This document shows positions 5,616 to 11,473 of a stretch of 11,473 nt of DNA, piece after piece. The stretch is taken from contig JAWLES010000074.1 in assembly GCA_041685935.1 (NCBI GenBank), positions 1-11,473 of the forward strand. Reading direction: 5' to 3'. This DNA comes from JAIPEK01 sp041685935 (lineage in GTDB: Bacteria > Desulfobacterota > Desulfobacteria > Desulfobacterales > Desulfobacteraceae). The notes below the pieces were generated by a model. That model saw only the letters and a list, made by a program, of their open reading frames with translations, was not told the DNA's origin and did no database searches. The translations under genes and the position numbers were made by a program. Within the stretch, counting starts at the first letter, position 1; each line of letters opens with the position of its first letter.

Positions 5616-6671
5616 TTAAATAACGATATTCACAGTACCGTCGGAATCCTTGAGGATCTTTTCCACAAGAGCCTCGCTTGTCAGCTCGCTGTGCTCCGCA
5701 ACCCGGCAGTCGATTCCATGGACGGTATACTCCTGTTTTTCGAGCCGCTCTACCAAGTTTGGCACCCCGGCTTTAACAAAATCCCTTATCTCTCTTGTGG
5801 GCAGGGAGAAACGCCCGGAAACCGCTTTTTTAAAAATCGAAAAATCAGCTCTTAACGCACCCAGGGCAGTCATATTCAGCAAGAGTGAAACATTGACAAC
5901 CCGGTCTTTGTCCTGTTTGTGTTCAGATTCATCCACACCCAGATCAAAAAACAGGTTCCCGAAGGAGAACACGTTATCAGCCAGTACCGGAAACGGGATC
6001 AGATACCGTCCGGAGTCCGCTGTTTTTGAATTGATGACCTGAAACTTTTCAATGGCTGAAGAAAACTCCGACAGCGCCTTCCCCTCAGGCGAATCCTTCC
6101 CCCCGGATGCGGCAAGGATTTCAAGGGCCATGCCCTTGAGATCGTTTTTCACCATTGCCTTTAATGCCTGCTCCCTTCCGGGTGTCCCGGCATCCTGCAG
6201 CAGAGAGGTTATTTTTTTCTCAAACAGCATTCCGCTTTTCTCCAGAACCCTGCTCACAAGATCCGGATCAGCCTTTCCGGACTGCAGGGAAAATGATTTC
6301 AGCAGCCCTGCCCCTTCAGAATCAGAAACAGAGGCCAGGGAGGAAAAAGGGGAGGATTGAACTGCGGTTTTCAAAAGGGAGAACAGCTTTTGCGGCCCTT
6401 CAGCTCCCTGGTCCGTCAAAAGCCGGAACACCTTGTTTGAGCCGCCCCTGATCAGGTTGAGACTCAGCACCTGTCCCTGTTTTAACTCAAAAGGGGTATT
6501 GATGATAACGCGGTTTCCGGCAATCACCACTTCAGCCTTTGAAGAGCTGAAAACACGGGAAACCCGCGCATCCACGGTCTGATATTTTTTTAAAAACGCA
6601 AGGCTGTCATTCTTTTCGCCGGTTTTACCCAGGATCAGTTCCGAAGGTGAAATATGGATCGGATGGATCAA
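5616..6671 (-). CDS. FliK-like hook-length / export-switch family protein (YlqG type)
   Basis: This 351-residue protein has no signal peptide. A short beta-rich N-terminal part (about 30-87: VDARVSRV, AEVVIAGNRVIINTP, LKQGQVLSLNL) resembles the start of FliK/YlqG-type proteins. A variable Ser/Lys-rich middle (about 95-220) contains short helices. The C-terminal part (about 225-325: YLIPFPVL, NMTALGALRADFSI, VSGRFSLPTREIRDFVKAGV, LVERLEKQ) fits the hook-length control C-terminal fold, where a 'LGxLxVxxxxxxxxxxxxF' strand pair is followed by a helix. The assignment rests on pattern and context and is weaker than for the named genes. The start is TTG at 6671, overlapping the TGA of the upstream gene (TTGA), with GGAG 9 nt upstream. 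It directly precedes the FlhB-C-like gene, and FliK normally acts on FlhB-C. Confidence 0.65.
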   Translation of the reverse strand: MIHPIHISPSELILGKTGEKNDSLAFLKKYQTVDARVSRVFSSSKAEVVIAGNRVIINTPFELKQGQVLSLNLIRGGSNKVFRLLTDQGAEGPQKLFSLLKTAVQSSPFSSLASVSDSEGAGLLKSFSLQSGKADPDLVSRVLEKSGMLFEKKITSLLQDAGTPGREQALKAMVKNDLKGMALEILAASGGKDSPEGKALSEFSSAIEKFQVINSKTADSGRYLIPFPVLADNVFSFGNLFFDLGVDESEHKQDKDRVVNVSLLLNMTALGALRADFSIFKKAVSGRFSLPTREIRDFVKAGVPNLVERLEKQEYTVHGIDCRVAEHSELTSEALVEKILKDSDGTVNIVI

Positions 6672-7270
6672 TCCGTAAGCTCCATGGCTTTAAATTTTTC
6701 CTTGAGATCTATCACCAGCTTCACTTCCCCCCTGGGCATGGAAAGCCTTGCAGCGATGGCTTCCGCATCATACCCCCGGTTGTACAGATCAACAATGCTG
6801 TTCTGCTGGTCCAGTACATCACCGGGCAGGCTGTTCCGTGCATACCTGTATCCTTCCGCACGGAAAGGATCGGCAGGAGAATCGACCCTCTGGTGTTCAA
6901 GTTTGTCCTTGACTGATTCCGCCCTTGACATCAAAAGATTTATACTGATGATCCTGGAGTCAAGGGAATCATTGATATTCTTTATAAGATTCTTCTTTTC
7001 TTTAATCTGCTTTTCAAAACTCTCGGCCGCCTTTCTCGATTCAAGGACAAGCGGCTCCAGCATGCCTATGATATCATCCGCGCTTTTGAGCGCTTTTTTG
7101 CGTTCTGCCGAGCTTTCGGCGGGACTCCTGTCCTGCCGTGCCCGGTCCGCCCGGAGCTGCGCTTCCTTCCGGCCCAACCGCCTTACAAACACCAGAAAAA
7201 AAAGGATAAACACCAGATCAATAATAAACTGCACACCTATCCAGAACTTGAGAGAAAACAGCTCAATCAT
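6668..7270 (-). CDS. Single-pass membrane protein, DUF2802 / SwrB-like
   Basis: This 200-residue protein starts with one hydrophobic helix (about 10-29: FWIGVQFIIDLVFILFFLVF) followed by basic residues (RRLGRK), giving a cytoplasmic C-terminus. Residues about 35-128 are charged and helical, probably coiled coil. The C-terminal segment (about 157-195: NSIVDLYNRGYDAEAIAARL, then SMPRGEVKLVIDLKEKF) is a helix-turn-helix-like unit typical of DUF2802 proteins and similar in plan to SwrB (YlxL) of Bacillus, which promotes assembly of the flagellar export gate and lies just after sigD there. Here it likewise lies downstream of the sigma-28 gene. Its ATG overlaps the upstream stop (ATGA). The family call is by pattern; the role is inferred. 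Confidence 0.65.
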   Translation of the reverse strand: MIELFSLKFWIGVQFIIDLVFILFFLVFVRRLGRKEAQLRADRARQDRSPAESSAERKKALKSADDIIGMLEPLVLESRKAAESFEKQIKEKKNLIKNINDSLDSRIISINLLMSRAESVKDKLEHQRVDSPADPFRAEGYRYARNSLPGDVLDQQNSIVDLYNRGYDAEAIAARLSMPRGEVKLVIDLKEKFKAMELTD

Positions 7271-7572
7271 ACAATGGTATCCAGGAGTTTGCCCGTTCCA
7301 TCAGGGTCACCATGGTCATCCGTATTTTTCTTTCTTTTTCCGGCATTTTTCATCCCGGCCCGCCTCCGCCGACGCTCCTCTCTTTTTCGGTCGAGCTTCA
7401 GCCGTTCCGCCTCCTCTGTTTCCTGGATCGTACTTCTCTTTGCAATTGCGCCTGCCTGCTGCAGGGCGGCAATCTGTGCAGGATCGGGTTTCTGGCTGTT
7501 TGCCAGCTGGCTTGCTTCAGCCACTACACCGGCCTGCTGAATCACAATGTTATGTCCGGGTACGGTGGTCAT
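7267..7572 (-). CDS. Small highly basic protein of unknown function
   Basis: I do not recognise this protein. From the ATG at 7572 it has 101 residues. The N-terminal half (GHNIVIQQAGVVAEASQLA, then PAQIAALQQAGAIAKRS) is a pair of Ala/Gln-rich amphipathic helices. Residues about 50-85 are strongly basic and helical (RLKLDRKREERRRRR, then KNAGKRKK), and the tail is polar. There is no signal peptide or membrane segment. A GTG at 7584 in the same frame overlaps the Shine-Dalgarno and is unlikely as a start. It sits between the FliL-like fusion (22-bp gap) and the SwrB-like gene (ATGA overlap), so it is very likely a translated flagellar-operon protein. Its strong positive charge contrasts with the very acidic product encoded just before it. 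Confidence 0.7.
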   Translation of the reverse strand: MTTVPGHNIVIQQAGVVAEASQLANSQKPDPAQIAALQQAGAIAKRSTIQETEEAERLKLDRKREERRRRRAGMKNAGKRKKNTDDHGDPDGTGKLLDTIV

Positions 7573-7581
7573 GTCTGATGC

Positions 7582-7590
7582 CACCTCCTT
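7582..7590 (-). promoter_or_regulatory. Strong Shine-Dalgarno AAGGAGGTG deciding the start at 7572
   Basis: The minus strand reads AAGGAGGTG from 7590 to 7582, nearly a full complement of the 16S rRNA 3' end. It lies 9 nt before the ATG at 7572. The in-frame GTG at 7584 is part of the site itself and so cannot be used efficiently. The strength of the site suggests high expression of the small basic protein. Confidence 0.7.
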
Positions 7591-7594
7591 TTCT

Positions 7595-9202
7595 CTAACC
7601 GGCTTTAAAGTTTTTGAACGAAATCCCTCTTATTTCAGACGAAGAAAGTTCCCGTTTCAACGCCTCTTTCACAACCGCCAGCAGCTCTGACTCGGTTACA
7701 CTGTCCTCTTTGCCTGATTCAAAAGCATCCAGGATGGAGCTGTACACAACATCCCTGAAATACGGCATATTATTTCTTGTATCATTATAGGCATCCTGTC
7801 CTGAATAATCAATGGCCAGATCCGCCCTGACATATGCAAGCCCCTCGATCCGGTCAGGCGCAAGCACAACAAAATCCTTCATAACGATGGTTTCACGGAG
7901 TACTGCCGGCTCCGGAGCCTGCTCGGGCCGCCCTGCCGGTTCAGATTCGTCAAGATCAATGTTCACCGTATCCACTTGCGGTTCGGCTTCCTCAGGGGCG
8001 ATCCGCCTGACGACCCGCTCCTGCGACGAGGAGGTATCAGGCTGTTCCGGGCTTTCACCCGACAGGAGGAAAAACAGGCCCGCTGATATGGTGATGCCCG
8101 CAACAATCAGAATTGAAGCGGCAAGAACAACCATCCTGGACCTGTACCATTTATTTTCCCCGGGCTGCCGCCCGGCTTTTTCCGTCTCCTGTTCCGCAGC
8201 AGGGGCTTCATCGTCCTCCTGAAGGACGATCTTCTCACTTTCGGATTCGTCTTCATCTGCCGTATCCGTGTCAGAATCCGGGTCAATGTCCTGATCATCC
8301 GAATCAAAGTCGGAATCCGCACCGGAGAGAATGTCTTCCCCCACGTCCTCCTCATCATCACCAGCCTCCATGATCAGGGCTTCGATATCCTGCTGGCTGA
8401 TCAGGTCGTCTCCATCCCATCCATCCTCTTCAGCGTCATCATCTTCAGTATCCATCAGCAGAACGTCGATATCTTCCTGGGCTGTATCAGGTTCCTCGTC
8501 AGGCATGGAATCCTCAAGGTCGTCGTCATCCTCAAGATCCACAACCGTGGAGCCGGATTCCTCTTCAGCCCGGGTTTCAGTCTGCTGTTCAGGCTCTTTA
8601 GCTTCAGCTTGAGCTTCAGCTTCGGCTTCAACTTCGGTTTCAGGCTCCGGGTCGGTTTCAACCGGTTCTTCCGGTTCGGTCGGGGCTTCTTCAGAATCTT
8701 CCTTTTGTGCCAGCAGATCATCCAGTTGTTCCCCGGTCATAAGGCTTTCCTGCATATCCACGCTCTCGGATTCGTCAATAACCCAGTCATCCGGGGCTTC
8801 AGCAGGTTCCCTGCTTTCAGGGGCTTCGGCAGGTTCGGGGTTTTCAGGGACTTCAGTCTCTTGGGACCCTGCAGTCTGTTCCTCTGCGGCCGGTATTTCA
8901 CCGGATTCGTCTCCGTCTGAATTCATCAGCCGGTTGATATCCTCCTGGCTGATCAGATCAAGGTCATCTTCGTCTTCTTCCTCATCTTCGTCATCCGCAC
9001 CCCCTGATTCTTCAGAATCAAAATCCATCCCGTCAAGCAGGGCGTCAATATCTTCCTGGGAGAAATCCTCCGGGTCCTCTGCTTCATTCTCGACATTCTC
9101 CTGCTGCTCATCCTCTTTTTCATCAGCAGGGGACGATTCCATGAGTTTGTCTATATCATCCTGGGAGATCAGCGAATCCTCTTCAAAATCGTTTTCAGCC
9201 AT
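7595..9202 (-). CDS. FliL-like membrane protein with repeated FliM-N-like (SQxDIDxLL) motifs
   Basis: This 535-residue protein has three parts. Residues 1-350 are extremely acidic and low-complexity and carry repeated motifs like the FliM N-terminal peptide: LISQDDIDKLM (11-21), FSQEDIDALL (47-56), LISQEDINRLM (83-93), AQEDIDVLL (241-249), LISQQDIEALI (267-277), and a degenerate MTGEQLDDLL (155-164). Residues about 357-381 form one transmembrane helix after RSR, placing the repeats in the cytoplasm. Residues about 433-533 resemble the periplasmic domain of FliL (VMKDFVVLAP, YVRADLAIDY, MPYFRDVVYSSIL, ISFKNF), a protein that surrounds or supports stator units. In FliM this peptide binds CheY-P, and in some bacteria FlhG. 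The ATG at 9202 has AAGGAG upstream; the gap from fliA is 17 bp. Canonical FliL is about 150-180 residues without repeats. The FliL match is by pattern; binding of CheY or FlhG is inferred. Confidence 0.85.
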   Translation of the reverse strand: MAENDFEEDSLISQDDIDKLMESSPADEKEDEQQENVENEAEDPEDFSQEDIDALLDGMDFDSEESGGADDEDEEEDEDDLDLISQEDINRLMNSDGDESGEIPAAEEQTAGSQETEVPENPEPAEAPESREPAEAPDDWVIDESESVDMQESLMTGEQLDDLLAQKEDSEEAPTEPEEPVETDPEPETEVEAEAEAQAEAKEPEQQTETRAEEESGSTVVDLEDDDDLEDSMPDEEPDTAQEDIDVLLMDTEDDDAEEDGWDGDDLISQQDIEALIMEAGDDEEDVGEDILSGADSDFDSDDQDIDPDSDTDTADEDESESEKIVLQEDDEAPAAEQETEKAGRQPGENKWYRSRMVVLAASILIVAGITISAGLFFLLSGESPEQPDTSSSQERVVRRIAPEEAEPQVDTVNIDLDESEPAGRPEQAPEPAVLRETIVMKDFVVLAPDRIEGLAYVRADLAIDYSGQDAYNDTRNNMPYFRDVVYSSILDAFESGKEDSVTESELLAVVKEALKRELSSSEIRGISFKNFKAG

Positions 9203-9219
9203 TTTTTCTCCTTGGAAAA

Positions 9220-9966
9220 TCAGTTAAAATATTTCTGAAGCAGGGATTTCATCTTCAACATAATGCCCGAATGAATCTGGCATATCCTGGACTCAGTCAA
9301 GGAAAGCACTTCACCGATCTCCTTTAATGTGAGATCATCATAATAGTACAATGATACCACCATCTGCTCCTTCTCTGAAAGATTTTTTACAGCCTCGGCA
9401 AAAACGCTTTTCAGCTCCTCCTTATCAAAAAGATCGGCTGGATTTTCCTTTCCCTTGATTCCGGCTGTAAAACGGGTGCCGGACGAAGTGTTGGACTCTT
9501 TTGACCGGACAAACTCGTCTAGGCTTAAAACAGTTGCCCCGTGAATGTCCGCAAGCATGTCATGATAAGTTTCCACCTCAAGCCCCAGTTCCCCGGCGAT
9601 TTCGGTATCTTCAGGAGGAGCTCCCTTCCGGTCCTCTACAGCTTTCACAGCCCTGGACACATCCTGTGCTTTCTTCCTCAGGGTCCTGGAGTATGTATCC
9701 ATGCTTCTCAGTTCATCCAGAATCGCCCCTTTTATCCGGTACCTGGCATAGGTTTTGAAAGTAACATGCTTGTCCGGATCAAACTTGTCAACCGCGTCGA
9801 TCAGCCCAAGGGAACCCGCGCTCACCAGTTCGTCAAACAGGACGCTTGAAGGGACTTTCATGGCGAACTTGGCAGCTATCTGTTTGACAAGATAGGCATT
9901 CTCGACAATACGCCGCTCTCTTTCCCGGTTCCCTTCATCTTTTTTCAAATATGGGCTCTCCGTCAT
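9220..9966 (-). CDS. fliA: FliA, flagellar sigma-28 factor
   Basis: This 248-residue sigma factor directs RNA polymerase to late flagellar promoters (flagellin, chemotaxis, motor). Region 2 is clear at about 20-90 (LVKQIAAKFA, LFDELVSAGSLGLIDAVDKF, FKTYARYRIKGAILDELRSM). Region 3 spans about 95-160 (YSRTLRKKAQDVSRAVKAVE onward). Region 4 is at about 195-245, with a helix-turn-helix of the LTLKEIGEVLSLTESRICQIHS type. The length is typical of FliA/SigD. The ATG at 9966 is the first in frame and is 20 bp after the flhG stop, with only a weak ribosome binding site, which suggests coupling to flhG. The anti-sigma factor FlgM is not in the window. No sigma-28 promoter (TAAA-N15-GCCGATAA) was found in the gaps between genes here. 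Confidence 0.97.
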   Translation of the reverse strand: MTESPYLKKDEGNRERERRIVENAYLVKQIAAKFAMKVPSSVLFDELVSAGSLGLIDAVDKFDPDKHVTFKTYARYRIKGAILDELRSMDTYSRTLRKKAQDVSRAVKAVEDRKGAPPEDTEIAGELGLEVETYHDMLADIHGATVLSLDEFVRSKESNTSSGTRFTAGIKGKENPADLFDKEELKSVFAEAVKNLSEKEQMVVSLYYYDDLTLKEIGEVLSLTESRICQIHSGIMLKMKSLLQKYFN

Positions 9967-9986
9967 CAGTTTGCTTCATATGATTT

Positions 9987-10886
9987 CTATTCAGCCATTT
10001 CCATCACTCTGTTCATGAAAAAATTGAGATTGCCGCTTGACGAGTACCGCCTTTCAGAATTCTGAATGTTTTCGGCGATTTTGATGAACGCTTTCCCGGC
10101 AGCACAGCCTGCGGAGCTGTCCAGTACGATTTTACGCTTTTGAACCGCGCTGCTCAATTCTTTGTCCATGGGTATATACCCTGTATATTCAAGTAATACA
10201 TTTTTAAGGAACCTGTCAAGTGCTCCGCTCAAAGAGGCAAAAACCGACTTGGCCTCTTTTTCACCTGTCACCATATTCACCACAAGCTTGAAATACCGTG
10301 TGCCGTAATCCCTTGACAGCACCTTCATAAGAGCATATGCATCGGTTATGGATGTGGGCTCCCTTGTCGCAACAACGATACACTCATCAGATGCGCAGTT
10401 GAAATACAGAACGTTTGATGATATCCCGGCACCGGTATCCACAAGGACGATATCGGTATTTTTCTTCAGGGTTTCAAATTCGTTCAACAGGTTCAGCTTT
10501 TCCCCTTCGGTGAACTGCGTCAGGTGGGCGAATCCTGAACCGCCGGGAACGATCCTTATCCCGTGGGAGGTCCGGACCATTATCTCGTCAAGGCTCTTCT
10601 CACCTGCCACCACATGACTGATATTGTATTTGGGCTGCAGGTTGAAAATAATGTCGATATTGGCAAGACCCACATCCGCGTCCACAATAACGACCCTTTT
10701 TCCGGCCCTGCTCAAAGCAACCGCCAGGTTGCCAACGATATTTGTCTTTCCCACCCCTCCTTTGCCGCTGGTGACTGCGATCACCCTGGGGTAGGCGCTG
10801 TTTTCAGATGCCATAATCGTATTCCCTCTGGACAAACCGTCCGATTTAACAATATTCCTGAGTCCGTCCGCCTGATCAGTTTTCAA
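9987..10886 (-). CDS. flhG: FlhG (FleN/YlxH), MinD-like ATPase controlling flagellar number
   Basis: FlhG is a MinD/ParA-type ATPase that limits flagellar number and stimulates the GTPase FlhF. The 299-residue protein has the deviant Walker A SGKGGVGKT (40-48), a second motif VVIVDADVGLANID (65-78) and the Walker B-like DIVLVDTGAG (145-154). Residues 4-10 (DQADGLR) match the conserved N-terminal DQAxxLR activator motif that inserts into FlhF. A C-terminal amphipathic membrane-targeting helix may be formed by NFFMNRVMEMAE. The start needed for the DQAxxLR motif is TTG at 10886, overlapping the flhF stop as TTGA. An internal ATG at 10814 with a better ribosome binding site would give a 275-residue form lacking this motif. 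Confidence 0.95.
   Translation of the reverse strand: MKTDQADGLRNIVKSDGLSRGNTIMASENSAYPRVIAVTSGKGGVGKTNIVGNLAVALSRAGKRVVIVDADVGLANIDIIFNLQPKYNISHVVAGEKSLDEIMVRTSHGIRIVPGGSGFAHLTQFTEGEKLNLLNEFETLKKNTDIVLVDTGAGISSNVLYFNCASDECIVVATREPTSITDAYALMKVLSRDYGTRYFKLVVNMVTGEKEAKSVFASLSGALDRFLKNVLLEYTGYIPMDKELSSAVQKRKIVLDSSAGCAAGKAFIKIAENIQNSERRYSSSGNLNFFMNRVMEMAE
10824..10828 (-). promoter_or_regulatory. Internal Shine-Dalgarno GAGGG for a possible second FlhG start
   Basis: GAGGG on the minus strand lies 9 nt before the ATG at 10814 (codon 25 of flhG). The upstream TTG start at 10886 has only a weak GGGAC-type site and depends on coupling to flhF. Both starts may be used. Conservation of DQAxxLR argues that the long form is made. 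Confidence 0.45.
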
Positions 10887-11473
10887 TTTTCGTCCCGTTC
10901 TTTTCCAAGTATAATACCCAACAGTTTCTTCCTGTCCGGAACAATCAGGTCTTCCGGCACCTTCTGGCCGTTTGTAACTAAAGATACAGGGAGTTTGAAT
11001 TCACTCACCTGGTCGAGTATCTTTCCGCAGACCTTTGTTTCATCAGTTTTCGTGAACACGTATGTATTCGGCTCCATCACGGAAAAAGACTCAACCGACT
11101 CCTTCATATTAACAAAATCCGCTGTGGCGCTCAAAACCAGATGAACTGATATCTGCCCGTCATTTTTAATAACACCTGCAAGTTCATCCATGCGCTCTTT
11201 ATCAAAATGGCTGTGCCCGGCGGTGTCCACGAGTACCACATCCATTGACTTCATCCGGTCCAGAGCGCATACCAGATCTTCCCTTGTATATGCCTGCACA
11301 CAGTAAAGCCCCATGATGGATGCGTATGCCTTCAGCTGTTCAAACGCCCCGATCCGGTAGTTGTCAACCGACACAAGCCCCACCCGCTTCTTGTCTTTAA
11401 GGCTCAGCTTTGCTGCGAGCTTGGCAATGGTGGTTGTTTTTCCAACTCCCGTGGGACCGACAAATGCTGCAAC
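10883..11473 (-). CDS. flhF: FlhF, SRP-type GTPase for flagellar placement (5' end outside window)
   Basis: Only the C-terminal 196 residues are inside the window; the frame is open to position 11473 and the N-terminal B and N domains lie beyond it. The visible part is the SRP-family NG GTPase: the G1 loop GPTGVGKTTT (residues 6-15 of the visible part), the I-box VDNYRIGAFEQL (36-47), G3 DTAGHS (83-88), G4 TKTDE (141-145) and the closing VTNGQKVPEDL loop. FlhF marks the pole or site for the first flagellar parts (FliF and the export gate). The stop overlaps the TTG start of flhG. An internal GTG at 11383 is not a start, since the G1 motif lies upstream of it. Confidence 0.97.
   Translation of the reverse strand, partial: VAAFVGPTGVGKTTTIAKLAAKLSLKDKKRVGLVSVDNYRIGAFEQLKAYASIMGLYCVQAYTREDLVCALDRMKSMDVVLVDTAGHSHFDKERMDELAGVIKNDGQISVHLVLSATADFVNMKESVESFSVMEPNTYVFTKTDETKVCGKILDQVSEFKLPVSLVTNGQKVPEDLIVPDRKKLLGIILGKERDEN

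Noticed and set aside
6654..7598. A 314-codon plus-strand open frame
   Set aside because: It runs antisense across the starts and ends of four well-supported minus-strand genes, has a Ser/Arg/Pro-rich composition typical of a reverse-frame shadow, and shows no recognisable domain.

Overview
The window is a stretch of flagellar chromosome with every gene on the minus strand, so it reads from high to low coordinates. P-ring, L-ring and rod genes (flgI, flgH, flgF, flgG) mark a Gram-negative (diderm) bacterium with a periplasmic flagellum base. The gene order flhF-flhG-fliA followed by a long acidic FliL-like gene, sigma-54 promoters and GGGGACACG-type palindromic repeats together suggest a Desulfobacterota (deltaproteobacterial) organism. 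That assignment is an inference from layout, not from a marker gene.

Region A (11473 to 5329) looks like one long, tightly packed transcription unit. Its genes are flhF (5' end cut by the window edge), flhG, fliA (sigma-28), a 535-residue FliL-like fusion, a small basic protein, a SwrB/DUF2802-like single-pass membrane protein, a FliK-like protein and a stand-alone FlhB C-terminal-domain protein. Stops and starts overlap at three junctions (TTGA, ATGA, TTGA) and the other gaps are 14-22 bp, so translational coupling is likely. The genes cover placement and number (FlhF/FlhG), late-gene transcription (FliA), motor or stator function (FliL-like) and export control (SwrB-like, FliK-like, FlhB-like).

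Region B (5328 to 4908) is a non-coding boundary. It holds a cluster of REP-like palindromes and a very good sigma-54 promoter (4974-4989) facing flgF.

Region C (4907 to 258) is the rod and ring operon flgF-flgG-flgA-flgH-flgI-flgJ. FlgJ is only the rod-binding domain, without a muramidase domain.

Region D (257 to 1) is a second boundary of the same design: a REP-like hairpin with the same arms as in region B, then a second sigma-54 promoter (68-83) that fires out of the window into an unseen downstream gene.

The most unusual item is the 535-residue protein at 7595-9202. Its very acidic cytoplasmic part carries five clear copies and one degenerate copy of a motif like the FliM N-terminal SQxxIDxLL peptide, which in FliM binds CheY-P and in some species FlhG. 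This is followed by one membrane helix and a periplasmic FliL-like domain. Also notable are the FliK-like/FlhB-C-like pair, which looks like a second export-switch module, and the REP hairpins that share the same internal A-A mismatch at both operon boundaries.
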